Below, one piece after another: positions 36,401 to 46,446 of a stretch of DNA of 64,000 bases. Made by a program: the position numbers and the translations under genes. The stretch covers positions 14,768,571 through 14,832,570 of the forward strand of contig NC_045138.2 of the NCBI RefSeq assembly GCF_008831285.2, written 5' to 3'. How positions within the stretch are numbered: position 1 is the first letter of the stretch; the number at the start of each line of letters is the position of its first letter. Below the pieces are notes generated by a model. It did not search any database and was not told the DNA's origin. It was given only the letters and a program-made list of their open reading frames with translations. The DNA is from Nymphaea colorata. Its lineage: Eukaryota > Streptophyta > Magnoliopsida > Nymphaeales > Nymphaeaceae.

Positions 36401-38223
36401 AGTAAACCAACTTATATGAGTTCGTGTGGGCAACTGCTCGGCGGCTGGCCCAAAATTCGAACTATTTTCTTTTATGTGAAAACACAAGGATACAAAATCC
36501 CAGATACCTTATGCTAAAAAAATGAACGAATAATTTTTCAATATTTTTTAAAGAAACATCATTATTAGACCAAGAAAAATAATACGAACTAGTAAAATAA
36601 CGAATGGATCAGTTAGTGTCTGAATCTTTGTCTCCAAGCGTATCCACGCCGATCAACAGCGCGGCACTTTAAATTAGCGGATAGTACAAATAAATAACTA
36701 TCTAAGGTGGTAAGAAGGGGACGTTAATGGTGTAAAGTTGAAGACCTTGGGAAACTTTCGGCGCCATGCAAACCAAATAGGCCTGAAAAAATCAACCCGT
36801 GACATTTAAAATGATGTCTTAAAATGGTGCAGAACTTGGAGATGAAGTCCTTTCAAGCTCCATCATGTTGCTTCTCCAGGTCGGACTTCGGAGTGGCGTT
36901 TGTATCTGTGAGCAGCTGTCAAGTAGCGTGGCTCTTTTGGTTATTAACCGTTAGGTCGCATTTGTTTACTGCGGAAAGATCACGATGAATTTCGCTCCAC
37001 GAATTTGAAGTCTGCCCACACTTTTTAACAAGCAGTGTGGATCTGAGATCCAATGCCATGGGAGAAGCTAAATCCGCTGTTTGAACAGCCATCCTGAATT
37101 TGAGATCTCTGAGGGGAAATAAATGAACTGAGACTGAGACTTTGTCGGACCCAGATTCTGCAGTCTTCCTGAATTTCAGTTTAGAAAAAAACTGCAGATG
37201 AATTGCAGGTTCATGTTAAGTAGCAAAACCCTCTGATCTCAAGTCCGTCTGGAGGGGGTTTTCGGACATCAGATTGTCAGATTTGAAATCTTCAGTTATC
37301 TAAAATCACCTAGAATATCACATCATCAGTATGAAATCCGAGGTTGACAAACATAGCACTAAGGCGTGTTTGATCGACAAATGGTAACTTCTGACTCGAC
37401 CATGTCCTAATAGACTCAGTGGAGGATCACAACGCATGGCATATGCCACACCACAACACATGCCATGATGCCAATTGTAAAGATCATCCACTTCTTCCTG
37501 TCGCGTCGCACCCTATGTCACCAGAACGCGGGGTGTGGGTGCGATACATCTCAAAAAATTACGGTGCAACGGTGCGACGAGAGTATTTATTATTATTATT
37601 ATTATTTTATTAATATAATATATTAATAGTATCAAATTTGATAAAAAAACTAAAAAAAAAACTGAAAATCAATAAGGTGTGAATCTGGGTCGCACCCGCA
37701 CCAGCACCCGCATCGCGTCGACGCGGGTGCGTCACCAGGGTTGCCGCACCCTGGTGACATAGGTCGCACCTCTAAAGTAGGTGGAAGCGAGCCTTCGCTC
37801 TGCGATGGACAAACTTAAAAAAGACAAGAACTCAATGTCAAAAATTGCATCTCTACGCAGAATTATACCTTGACAGAAACCAGTTTTGCTTGATAATCTC
37901 ATCATAAACCTCCTCCCACCACCCAAAAACATCCCCCACTGAAGGGAAGGGGAAAAGAAAATGATTTCTCAGCTACCATAATAAGCGTCAAGGCAGATAA
38001 TCACCAAGTTGATTTGCAGCCTTACAAACACTTCAAAATAAGCTACTTATGTTACATGCGTGTACAGAGCGATCAGGACTGCGTTACATTACCACCACCA
38101 TTCCAAGCAAGCTACTTCCAAGTCCCCACAGATATGGGTACATCATTTACATCTTGACCACATAAAGTGGCTACGTGATACGGAAAAATACACAAAATGG
38201 TGCTCATCCTATGGCTGTTAGGC
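33463..38223. other. Spacer: Harbinger 5' side and SUFB 3' flank
   Basis: 33463-35581 is probably the upstream part of the Harbinger element. 35582-37500 is AT-rich DNA without a supported gene. At about 36274-36310 the sequence CAGTAGCGGAGGCATGGATT, and at about 36425 GTGTGGGCAACTGC, resemble the ends of the small element at 60526-60703, suggesting a decayed relative. 37513-37762 is a hAT-like element. The SUFB 3' UTR should lie just below 38224. An open frame of 318 codons at 35819-34863 (minus) is Pro/Ser/Leu-rich translation of GA/CT-repeat DNA and is not credible as a gene. Confidence 0.55.
37513..37762. mobile_element. Non-autonomous hAT-like element, copy C (250 bp)
   Basis: Both ends read CTATGTCACCAG inwards, a perfect 12-bp terminal inverted repeat. 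The 8-bp sequence GTCGCACC lies directly outside on both sides (37505-37512 and 37763-37770), a perfect target duplication of hAT length. GGGTGCG/CGCACCC motifs crowd both subterminal regions, including the palindrome CGCGTCGACGCG near 37715. The core is an ATT-rich AT tract. It shares its end (CTATGTCAC) and subterminal motifs with the element in the ATG2 intron. Confidence 0.75.
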
Positions 38224-41200
38224 CTACCCAACAGTCCCTTCTAGTTTCAAACTCATGAGTTGGTTCACCTCAGCTGCAAACTCAAGCGGAAGCTCATTAA
38301 AGACATCCTTGCAGAACCCACCAATTATGGCAGCAACAGCCTTTTCGTTGTCAATGCCCCTTTGTTGAAAATAGAATAACTGATCTTCACCAATTTTAGA
38401 AGTGCTAGCCTCATGCTCAACACGAGCTGAGGGATTCTTCACCTGCAACAGTAACCATGCCAGTAATTAGTATCTAGTAAAGCTATCACGCTCACTGAAA
38501 GCTCATTATCAACGCCTTGAGCTCAGGATTCATGCAAAATCAGAAATCATTAGCACCACTCAACTACTGTTCAGCAATTAGCAAAGTAATGAATTCTAAA
38601 CAAATCAATTGAAAAGAAAAAACGGTTGAAGATCTGACTGCAGACATGCACAAGCATGCACGCGCGCGCACACACACACACACACACAAAAGGAATTTGT
38701 GTCACGCATGCCATTGCCTCCTACCAACATGAAAAGAAAATCCCCACATGTAAAGAGAGATAAGGTGTCCTACATGTTGGATTAGTTTCTGAACTTCTCA
38801 ACAAAGTGATATGCTTGGTCATGCATCAGGATGGCTTCATCTTTTGTTCTTGAAAATTTCCCACATGATGGTCAAAGAATATCTAGGATCATAGATCAAG
38901 CAATCATCATGCTTTCTTATGTCAAACGCTGCAGGAAGGCCCCTATAGAACAGCTTTTGCAAGGCCTGTAGTCTTTTACTCTGTGTACTGAGGCCATCAG
39001 ATATCTTGTTATTAAGTTCACTTATTTCAATTCAAAAGCACTGCCATGATGTAATCGTCATCCCCAACTGAGTGGTTATAATAGCTAATGTAAAGCTTGA
39101 AACTTATCATGTGACTGTGACAGCCTCAATCTCTCCAATATTTAATAGGAGAAACATAGTTAGATCTATTGCACCCACGTTACGTTTTTTTGGAGCTTTA
39201 AGAATCTGACATACTTCCAGTGGTGCCAATAAATTGGCTGCTGGGAGATAGGCTCCCTTCCCTTTATTGCAAAAAATTATGATACGTACAGGAAGAAAAA
39301 AATATCTACAAAATATTGAGCATCAGCCAGAAAAGGAAATAAAAACCAGGCACGCATAACCCAGCTGCCTCAAAACCATAATCAAAAGAACCAGCTACGA
39401 CAAGAGAAGCTGCCCCCAACTTAGAAAAGCAAAAGACGTCAAGCACAGCAGCAGCTGTAGGATCTAGACAGAATTAATCACCATCATCCTTCTCATCCCT
39501 TTCCCCATATCTACGCATCTGCTCAACAGCCTCTACCCTAAGCAGTTGACAAAGCACCTGTAAACAGTGGCTGAGCACTCTAATGTGCTTCCATCTCTGA
39601 CCAATCGACCTTCTGCCTGCCAGCATACCCCTGAGTCTATGCTTCCACCGTTTATTATTTGATAAGATCCCAAAAATTCCGACAACTCTCTCTATCAATT
39701 GCAGCCAACCACTCAGCAGGTGCAATTCAGCCTCATATCCCCTAGGGCAAGCTTCAGTAAAAAGGGCTTCACAGGATTCCATACCACTCAATCTCCACAG
39801 GCCCATCACAATGGTTTTCCTGTCCTTCTTACAGATGACATACTTCCAGTGGTGGTTACAAATCAGAAGTAAAAAAAGGGTGCAAAGGTTAATGTCCAGT
39901 ATGGTCCATCTATGAGCTAAAGTCAATATCTTTCCAATTGTTTTTATCTATTATTTACCAGTGAAGGTTTCCATGATTTCAGGCACGTAAGTATGCTCCA
40001 GTTTCTGTGTTTTTCGACTGACAAAAATTGAATATAGGTTGTCATGTATGAAGTCATGAATTTACTAGTCTTGCTAGAAAAAGAGATTCACAAACTAAAT
40101 GAATTTACTTTTCCAACATATAATTACCTAATTACCAAGACAGACACTTCTATGCTTGGTTGTTCAATAGGAAAAAATAAAAGCCAAAATGTTCCTTGTT
40201 CTCGGGTTATCTTTGCATCTCTCGGTTACTTCAAATTCCTTCATAATCCTATTCTACACCTGAGATTCTATTAAAAAAAAAACAGCCTAAGCTGATGGTA
40301 CCAGCATTGTGAGCTTTAGATTTCAACCGACTTCAAGAAAAATGTTGCTCATGTTCAACTAAACAATGTCCATGAAATTATGGAACTTGTAGTCCATTTT
40401 TCCAATATGCAAGTTAGGGTTATCCAACATTCATTAGAACAGTAGGAACAATTAATCAATTTAAGCAGCCACTGCAGGAGATCTTTAGGATGATCAGCTG
40501 GATATGATTTGACAAATAACTAGGTTTTTCTCAGCCTTAAGGCTCTATCAAGGAGCCTCCACAAAAGTGACCATGTAATGGGACCCATCAGACGTGAAGA
40601 ACCCCTTGTGCCAACAACTAGACATGCCTTCCTGCCAAAGATAAAACTAAAGAACGTCCCTTCTTAAGAAGCATCTATTATTAGAAACATTGAATACAGC
40701 AAATTAGGAAACATCAAATTTGATTTCAGGAGAACTCTAAAAAGATGATGTTGCGTAAGAGAAACAACAGTAACCTTTAAATAAAATAAAAAGGCAAACA
40801 ACGAAAGGTAGGTCATGAGAGGTGGGCCTATCTCTCATGAGCGTGCAACATTCCTCACAACATTACCCTATCTAAATCCCAGTGATCCGATAAAAAAACA
40901 TACTAGCCAATATATTAGGGTCAATAAAGCAAAACTGCTCAGAAATCAAGCTGCTATTAGCACTGATGAACAGTGGAGCAGAAAGCTACAAGGGCGAAAA
41001 GACATAATGATCAACACCGTTCTGTCTAATATGAAAATAGGGAAAGTGTATTACCTCCTTAGTAATGACATAACTGAAAACCCCTTCAACGTATAATAAC
41101 AAGCTTCCAGATATGACAGTAATCAGAAGACAACTTTCATAGAAATATCATAAGGTCGTCATGAAACATTCATTAAAATACGACTATTTTTATGAAACAT

Positions 41201-43411
41201 ACATATATACATCTATACATGGACATGCATGCATGCACAAACAGCCATATGAAGTATGTGGTAAATTTTGGGATCTAGTCTCCACCATCTAGCACTGTTC
41301 TCGAATTTTTCTACCAAACGAGCCTGAATTTTCAAATTTTCCCACGTAGTCAATTTGGAACTTTGGCCCGAACACATATGCTTCAACAAGCATCCTAGCG
41401 CAAAGAAATATAGGTGAAGCCATTTCCTGGAAAGTAGCCAATGTCCAATTATGCAACACGTTCAAGCAGGTTACGCAAATCAGGTGGTTGGGCCAAAGCA
41501 AGATTCTTATAAGGTTGATAATGTCATGGTGCCTACTAGATACCCAGATAGCAAAAAACTAAGATAGAGAGACAAGGATGAAGAAGGGACCGGATGAAAC
41601 ACGAGCACATGTTAAGCTGATTACCCAACAATAAACCATCATGTCTAAGAACAAAGTGGACAAAAGAAACAGAAGCCGATTCAAGAATAATACTTCTATT
41701 CACTCAGACAATTCCTGTACAGTTACGATCCATTAAATGGTTCCAAGTTCCATCCTACAACTTCAATTTCAGTGCCACCAACCATGACTAACCAAGTACC
41801 CAAACTAGAAGCAGAATGAGTGAAGAAGGAACTATTTCTGTCTTGAAAGACAACGAAGTAGGAGTAAATTATCCTGGAAAAGTACCACATACGACATCCA
41901 TACCAAAAACACGGCATACCCATCGAAAATTAGAAATCGCGAGTAACGGAAAAACCATTAAACAGACGACTAGTTCATCAATTTACCTGAATGTAAGGGT
42001 ATGTGTTGGCGGCAGCATTGTCGCCAATTAGCAACGAATCACACTGAGAAAAATTCCTCGCATTATCGGCACCAGGCTGCATTTGCACAAGCCCTCTGTA
42101 ACAATTCCTGGACTGCCCTGCCGAAATCCCCTTCGAAACGATTCTACTCCTCGAGTTCTTCCCCACGTGTATCATCTTTGTCCCTGTGTCCGCCTGCTGG
42201 CAGTTGTTCGTAAGTGCAACCGAGTAGAACTCCCCAATTGTGTCGTGCCCCCTAAGGACGACGCTCGGGTATTTCCAGGTAATAGCCGAACCTGTCTCCA
42301 CCTGCGTCCACGAGATCTTCGATCGGTTTCCGGCGCACAATCCCCTCTTTGTTACAAAATTGAAGATTCCACCCCTTCCTTCCTTATCACCAGCATACCA
42401 GTTTTGCACCGTGGAGTACTTGATCTCGGCACCCTCTGCACAGTAGAGCTCCACTACTGCAGCATGGAGCTGGTTTCGATCGTAGGAGGGCGCCGTGCAA
42501 CCTTCCAGATAACCAACGTAGCTCCGTTCATCGGCGACGAGCAGAGTCCGCTCGAACTGTCCAGTTTCGAGGGCGTTGATCCGGAAATAGGTTGAGATAT
42601 CCATAGGGGAGACGGTGTCCTTGGGGACATAACAGAATGAGCCATCGCTGAACACGGCTGAATTGAGGGCAGCGAAGAAATTGTCGCCGGGAGGTACGAC
42701 GCTGCCGAGGTACCGCCTCACGAGATCGGGGTACTCCTGGATTGCTTCCGAGATGGAGCAGAAGATGACACCGGCGGCCTCAAGCGTCTTCCGGTGGGTG
42801 GTGGCGATGGAGACGCTATCAAAGACGGCGTCGACGGCGACGTTCGCCAGCCGCTTCTGTTCCGTCAGGGGGATGCCGAGGCGGCGGAAGGTCTCCAGTA
42901 TCTCGGGATCGACCTCCTCGAGGCTCTTCTTCTTCGGCATCTGCTTGGGCTCGGAGTAGTAGCAGATGTCCTGGTAATCGATGGGCGGATAGCGGTTGTC
43001 CGACCAGAGCGGTTCCGCCATCTTGAGCCACTTGTGGAAGGCGTTGAGGCGGAATTCGAGCATCCACTCGGGCTCCTTCTTTCGGGCTGAAATGGCGCGG
43101 ACGGTGTCCTCCGAGAGGCCCTTCGGGAGGGAGAAGGAATCGACGTTGGAGACGAATCCCCACTTGTAATCTCGTTCCAGGAACTGCTGAATAGCATCGT
43201 TCGAGCTCGGCGTCGGCGACGGCGGTCTGTCAAGCAGCTTCGCCCCGTCGGAATCCGCGGACGCGACGACCCTGGAGTGATTGAACTTCTTGGACAACAG
43301 CTTCCTTGGCCTAGTAGAGGAAAGGATCCTGCCATTCAGGAAGGATGGGAGAAGCCTGTTGGGCTCTGTCGGAGAAGGGTGAAGGAGGAAATTGGTGGCC
43401 AGAGAGGCCAT
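38224..43411 (-). CDS. SUFB: Chloroplast Fe-S assembly scaffold SufB
   Basis: Two exons, 43411-41987 and 38442-38224, give 547 residues, about the length of Arabidopsis SUFB. SufB joins SufC and SufD in the SufBC2D complex on which new Fe-S clusters are built in plastids. The first 50 or so residues are Ser/Arg/Leu-rich and lack acidic residues, as in a chloroplast transit peptide. The mature part opens with [20 protein letters not shown] and follows the SufB pattern to [11 protein letters not shown] and [17 protein letters not shown]. The cysteine in [12 protein letters not shown] corresponds to E. coli SufB Cys405, and VEHEAST holds the conserved acidic residue downstream. Exon 1 ends ...TYPYIQ at a GTAAAT donor, and exon 2 starts [13 protein letters not shown] after a CAG acceptor, both in phase 0. 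The 5' part of exon 1 is distinctly GC-rich. It is transcribed divergently from TSK, 3 kb apart. Confidence 0.97.
38660..38688. repeat. CG/CA microsatellite
   Basis: A CGCGCG run passing into a CACACA run in the SUFB intron, on the plus strand. Confidence 0.9.
39226..39835 (-). mobile_element. Insertion flanked by 19-bp direct repeats in SUFB intron
   Basis: TGACATACTTCCAGTGGTG occurs at 39207-39225 and again at 39836-39854, a perfect 19-bp direct repeat round a 610-bp segment. That length suits target duplications made by LINE-type retrotransposition. On the minus strand the segment holds an open frame (about 120 codons inside the insert, ending at 39474) that is Arg/Leu/Trp-rich, for example [18 protein letters not shown]. 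An AATAAA lies further on near the far end. I do not recognise the protein. No long poly(A) tail or terminal inverted repeat is visible. It may be a retrocopy of a gene fragment or a short mobile element. Confidence 0.5.
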
Positions 43412-44416
43412 GGTTGATTGTCGAATTCAAGGGGATTCTAGTATATGTTTTCGGGAGAAACTGTTACTTCGAAGGAAAAGGCGAATTGAGAAGAAGACGA
43501 AGATGAGGATGATGGCAACCAGTGAAGTATTTGAGGCGGCGAAGACGAATGCTGAAAAGGAGAACGCCTGGGGTTGTGTGTCTATCCCCGATTCTTGGTA
43601 AGCTGCGAATCATTTTTCTGCCTATAAAAAAGTTGGGGGTTGGAAAATGTGAAAATTGTCCGAGAGAAAAGTTTCGTCCCTGCATAATACATAATATCTA
43701 TGATGATATAATATGAAATGTAAAATATATTCATTAAGAGTATGCCCCCCCATTACCCTTTTGAAACATTTTTTATGTATGAACAAAAATTTAATATATT
43801 TTCTTATAAATGTCAACAAATTCGATTCGTCAACCATACTGCTTTCCTCATTTTAATTGCATTGAGACTACCGATAGAGAAAAATCTTAATATTATATCA
43901 AAATCTAAATCACAATCTGAATTCTACTTTAATCTGATTTCTTAATTCACAACTTAAATTGAATCCAAACTTTCAAATCGCTTTTTAAATAACGTTACAA
44001 TTAATATAACAGTTTCAAAACATATGAACATTTGATATATAAATTTATTTAGAACTAAATCCGACCTGAATCCACTTGTATATTTATTTAGATTTTAATA
44101 CGGATCTAGTCCGTATATCATTTTCCAAATCAAATTCCATCTAATTTCTCAGTCGATCTGATATCAACTTTTAAAATAAATCGGTCCATTCGAAATAAAT
44201 TGGTTTGCTTCAAAGATATCGGGTGTCAACTTTTAATCACATCAAAAGTATATTGAGCTATGACTTTGCAGAGTCGTTTAGTCACTTAACTTTGTCATCT
44301 AATATTGGTTTATATATTTGTTTATGTTTCTTTCAACTAACTTATAGGTGGCCTTGGTTAGATGATTTTATTACTATAAATATAGTCACCATTCTCTCTC
44401 TCTCTCTCTCTCTTTT

Positions 44417-44465
<49 letters not shown>

Positions 44466-44705
44466 AATGATAGCTCTCTAGTTTTTTAAAGACACCTAAC
44501 GACCCGTTCAATCCAACATGACAAATGGTCAAAAGAAAAACAAGGAGAAATGAGTGAGGATTTTCATAACCTAATATTAACTTACACACTTTTTACTCAA
44601 CCATCTACCAGCTTTAAATTGAAGTTTTTGTTAAATTGTTAGGTGTCTTTGTTTAGCCAAAATCATTGTCCACTCAAGTGAGTGTATATAATATATAATA
44701 TGCGT
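44417..44705. repeat. TA-bracketed inverted-repeat element, family 3
   Basis: A CT run and a TA run (44393-44463) stand on the left, and a TATAATATATAATA tract on the right (from about 44685). Directly inside, the left arm has AAAGACACCTAAC (44488-44500) and the right arm its exact complement GTTAGGTGTCTTT (44638-44650). Weaker pairing of GAATGAT...GTTTTTTAAAG continues outwards. The core is about 140 bp. There is no coding capacity. Confidence 0.55.
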
Positions 44706-44722
44706 GTGTGTATGTATGAAAG

Positions 44723-44935
44723 TTGAATGATAACTTTGGTTTTTTAGAGCTACCTAACCATATAATCAAAACCATTTGATTTATCATTCTGAAGAGTTAA
44801 GATAAAAACAATAAAACGAAAGTCACGGTACTTTTATCTATCGGTTCTTACATTTTCTTACAACTCTCTCAATCATCCATCTACGTCAAATAAACTGCCC
44901 TGATTAAATGGTTGGTACTCTAAATGATTCGAGTC
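44723..44935. repeat. Short inverted-repeat element next to family 3
   Basis: The left arm reads GGTTTTTTAGAGCTACCTAA then CCATATAATCA. The right arm, read on the other strand, reads AATCATTTAGAGTACCAACC then ATTTAATCA. The left end TTGAATGATAACT also resembles the left end of the neighbouring element at 44463 (TTGAATGATAGCT), so the two are probably diverged relatives arranged in tandem. Confidence 0.45.
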
Positions 44936-46259
44936 ACCAGTCACAAAAATAAAGCAATACAATTACAAACATCGGAATGATTAGAACTATAGTCAATGTT
45001 AACGTCCCAAATATTTAACTAAAGAAGAAATTAATAGAAAATGAGTTATGCTATTAAAAACAAACAAAAATTAACGAAGACGTATCTATAGTTTGTCAAA
45101 CAAATTGGCTTCTGAAAGACGCCTTGTCCTTTATTTATTTATTTTTATTTTATGCGCAGCAGGGTGAGATGGTTAGATTGCCGACTCGTTTGATAACGAC
45201 GGTATGGTTGCCGAACATGTGGACGATATTAAAAGCTCCAACGAGTGGCTGCTCGCATGCGGCCAACGAAATCAGCTTTTATTTTTTTTTCTTATGTTTT
45301 ATATAATACACATTACAACAGCTATAATATTATTTTTCAATATATATGATACTTTTTTTTAATTTACTTATATATATATATATATATATAATGAATGGCA
45401 GGCCAAGCCCCTGCCGGCCATACCTTCTCTGCCCATACAGTAAACCACATATATAGTTGCATCTGAACGTTGTTGTAAAACATACACATATGAAATATTA
45501 TTATGTTAATTTTTATAATACCAAAAGCCTTTGAATTTTACAGCAAGTTTGACATAAAACGGGGCAGAGGGAGAGTTTGATATTAAATCCTTTTATCTCA
45601 GATGCTGTGGATCTTAAATAAAAGAAGATCATTTCCATTATTGATCGGGTCAGATATTTGTCAAACGATCGGAACAGATCCAAATTCAAACATAAAACCA
45701 CGGCAGATGTGTATTCAATTAAGTTCGATTGCGTAATTGTGTCTGGTTGGTTGATCAATACTGGACTAAATTTTAGAAGTCAAACGCAAATGTTTCCAAA
45801 AATCATAGATTCCATCTAAATTCTGATTAATAATCGTTGGATGACTCATACACAACACATTCTCTTCGGGTCCAGGAACGAGTTATCCGATCGATCAATC
45901 ACACTTATTATCAAATATCTCTTTCTTTTCAACCACGTCCAAATTATTTCACATCCCCAGTGTGAAGTTAAAACAAGTATTATCAACTATAAGGAGCATT
46001 TGGTAGCCTCCGATCCAAGATCCAAGCGATCTGTACCGAATGATCAACGGATTTCATGTTTCAAATATGTTTTACATTGGAAACCATTAAATTGGCGTCC
46101 GAGAGGAAGGAGTTGGACAACAGATCCGGGGTTTTCTAGTCCACAAAACTTAACAGGCGGATTTCCAAATCAAACACGGCCTCAGCGTACCCTTACGGCG
46201 AGTTAAAATACGTACACAACGATGTATTAATTCCTCCGACTCGATGACTCGGACTTAAC

Positions 46260-46298
46260 TTGGCGGGAAGATTTCGAAACGCGTAAAACCATATAAAA
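46260..46298 (+). promoter_or_regulatory. TSK promoter: E2F-like site and TATA box
   Basis: TTGGCGGGAA at 46260-46269 matches the core of the classical E2F site TTTGGCGGGAAA. TATAAAA follows at 46292-46298, about 150 bp before the TSK start codon. A CTCCCGCCC block (near 46300) may be a further G/C-rich element. An E2F site would fit a gene needed at DNA replication. Binding is inferred from the motif only. Confidence 0.55.
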
Positions 46299-46446
46299 CC
46301 TCCCGCCCTCGTCGCTCTCTTTCGCTCCGTGTTCGATTTTCCAAGAATTCATGCCCTAGTTTGTTCGATTCTCCTTTTCGGGTCTGTAATATAGCGAATT
46401 GGAAGACCAATCTGAGAAGCTTTTGTGAAATTTCTGTAGCAGTTGG

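Larger units (their letters stand above)
38443..41986 (-). other. 3.5-kb SUFB intron with an insertion
   Basis: This is the only intron of SUFB. It contains a CG/CA microsatellite at 38660-38688 and an approximately 610-bp insertion at 39226-39835 flanked by 19-bp direct repeats. The rest is AT-rich with no gene that I can support. Confidence 0.85.
43412..46446. other. SUFB-TSK intergenic region (divergent promoters)
   Basis: The two genes are transcribed away from each other. SUFB's promoter should lie in about 43412-43900 and TSK's in about 46000-46446. Between them are at least two TA-associated inverted-repeat elements (44417-44705 and 44723-44935) and further TA runs, the longest near 45369-45390. 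No coding sequence is supported. Confidence 0.65.

Noticed and set aside
42083..42595. Plus-strand frames of up to 170 codons over SUFB exon 1
   Set aside because: They are antisense to the strongly conserved SUFB coding sequence and show no family of their own.
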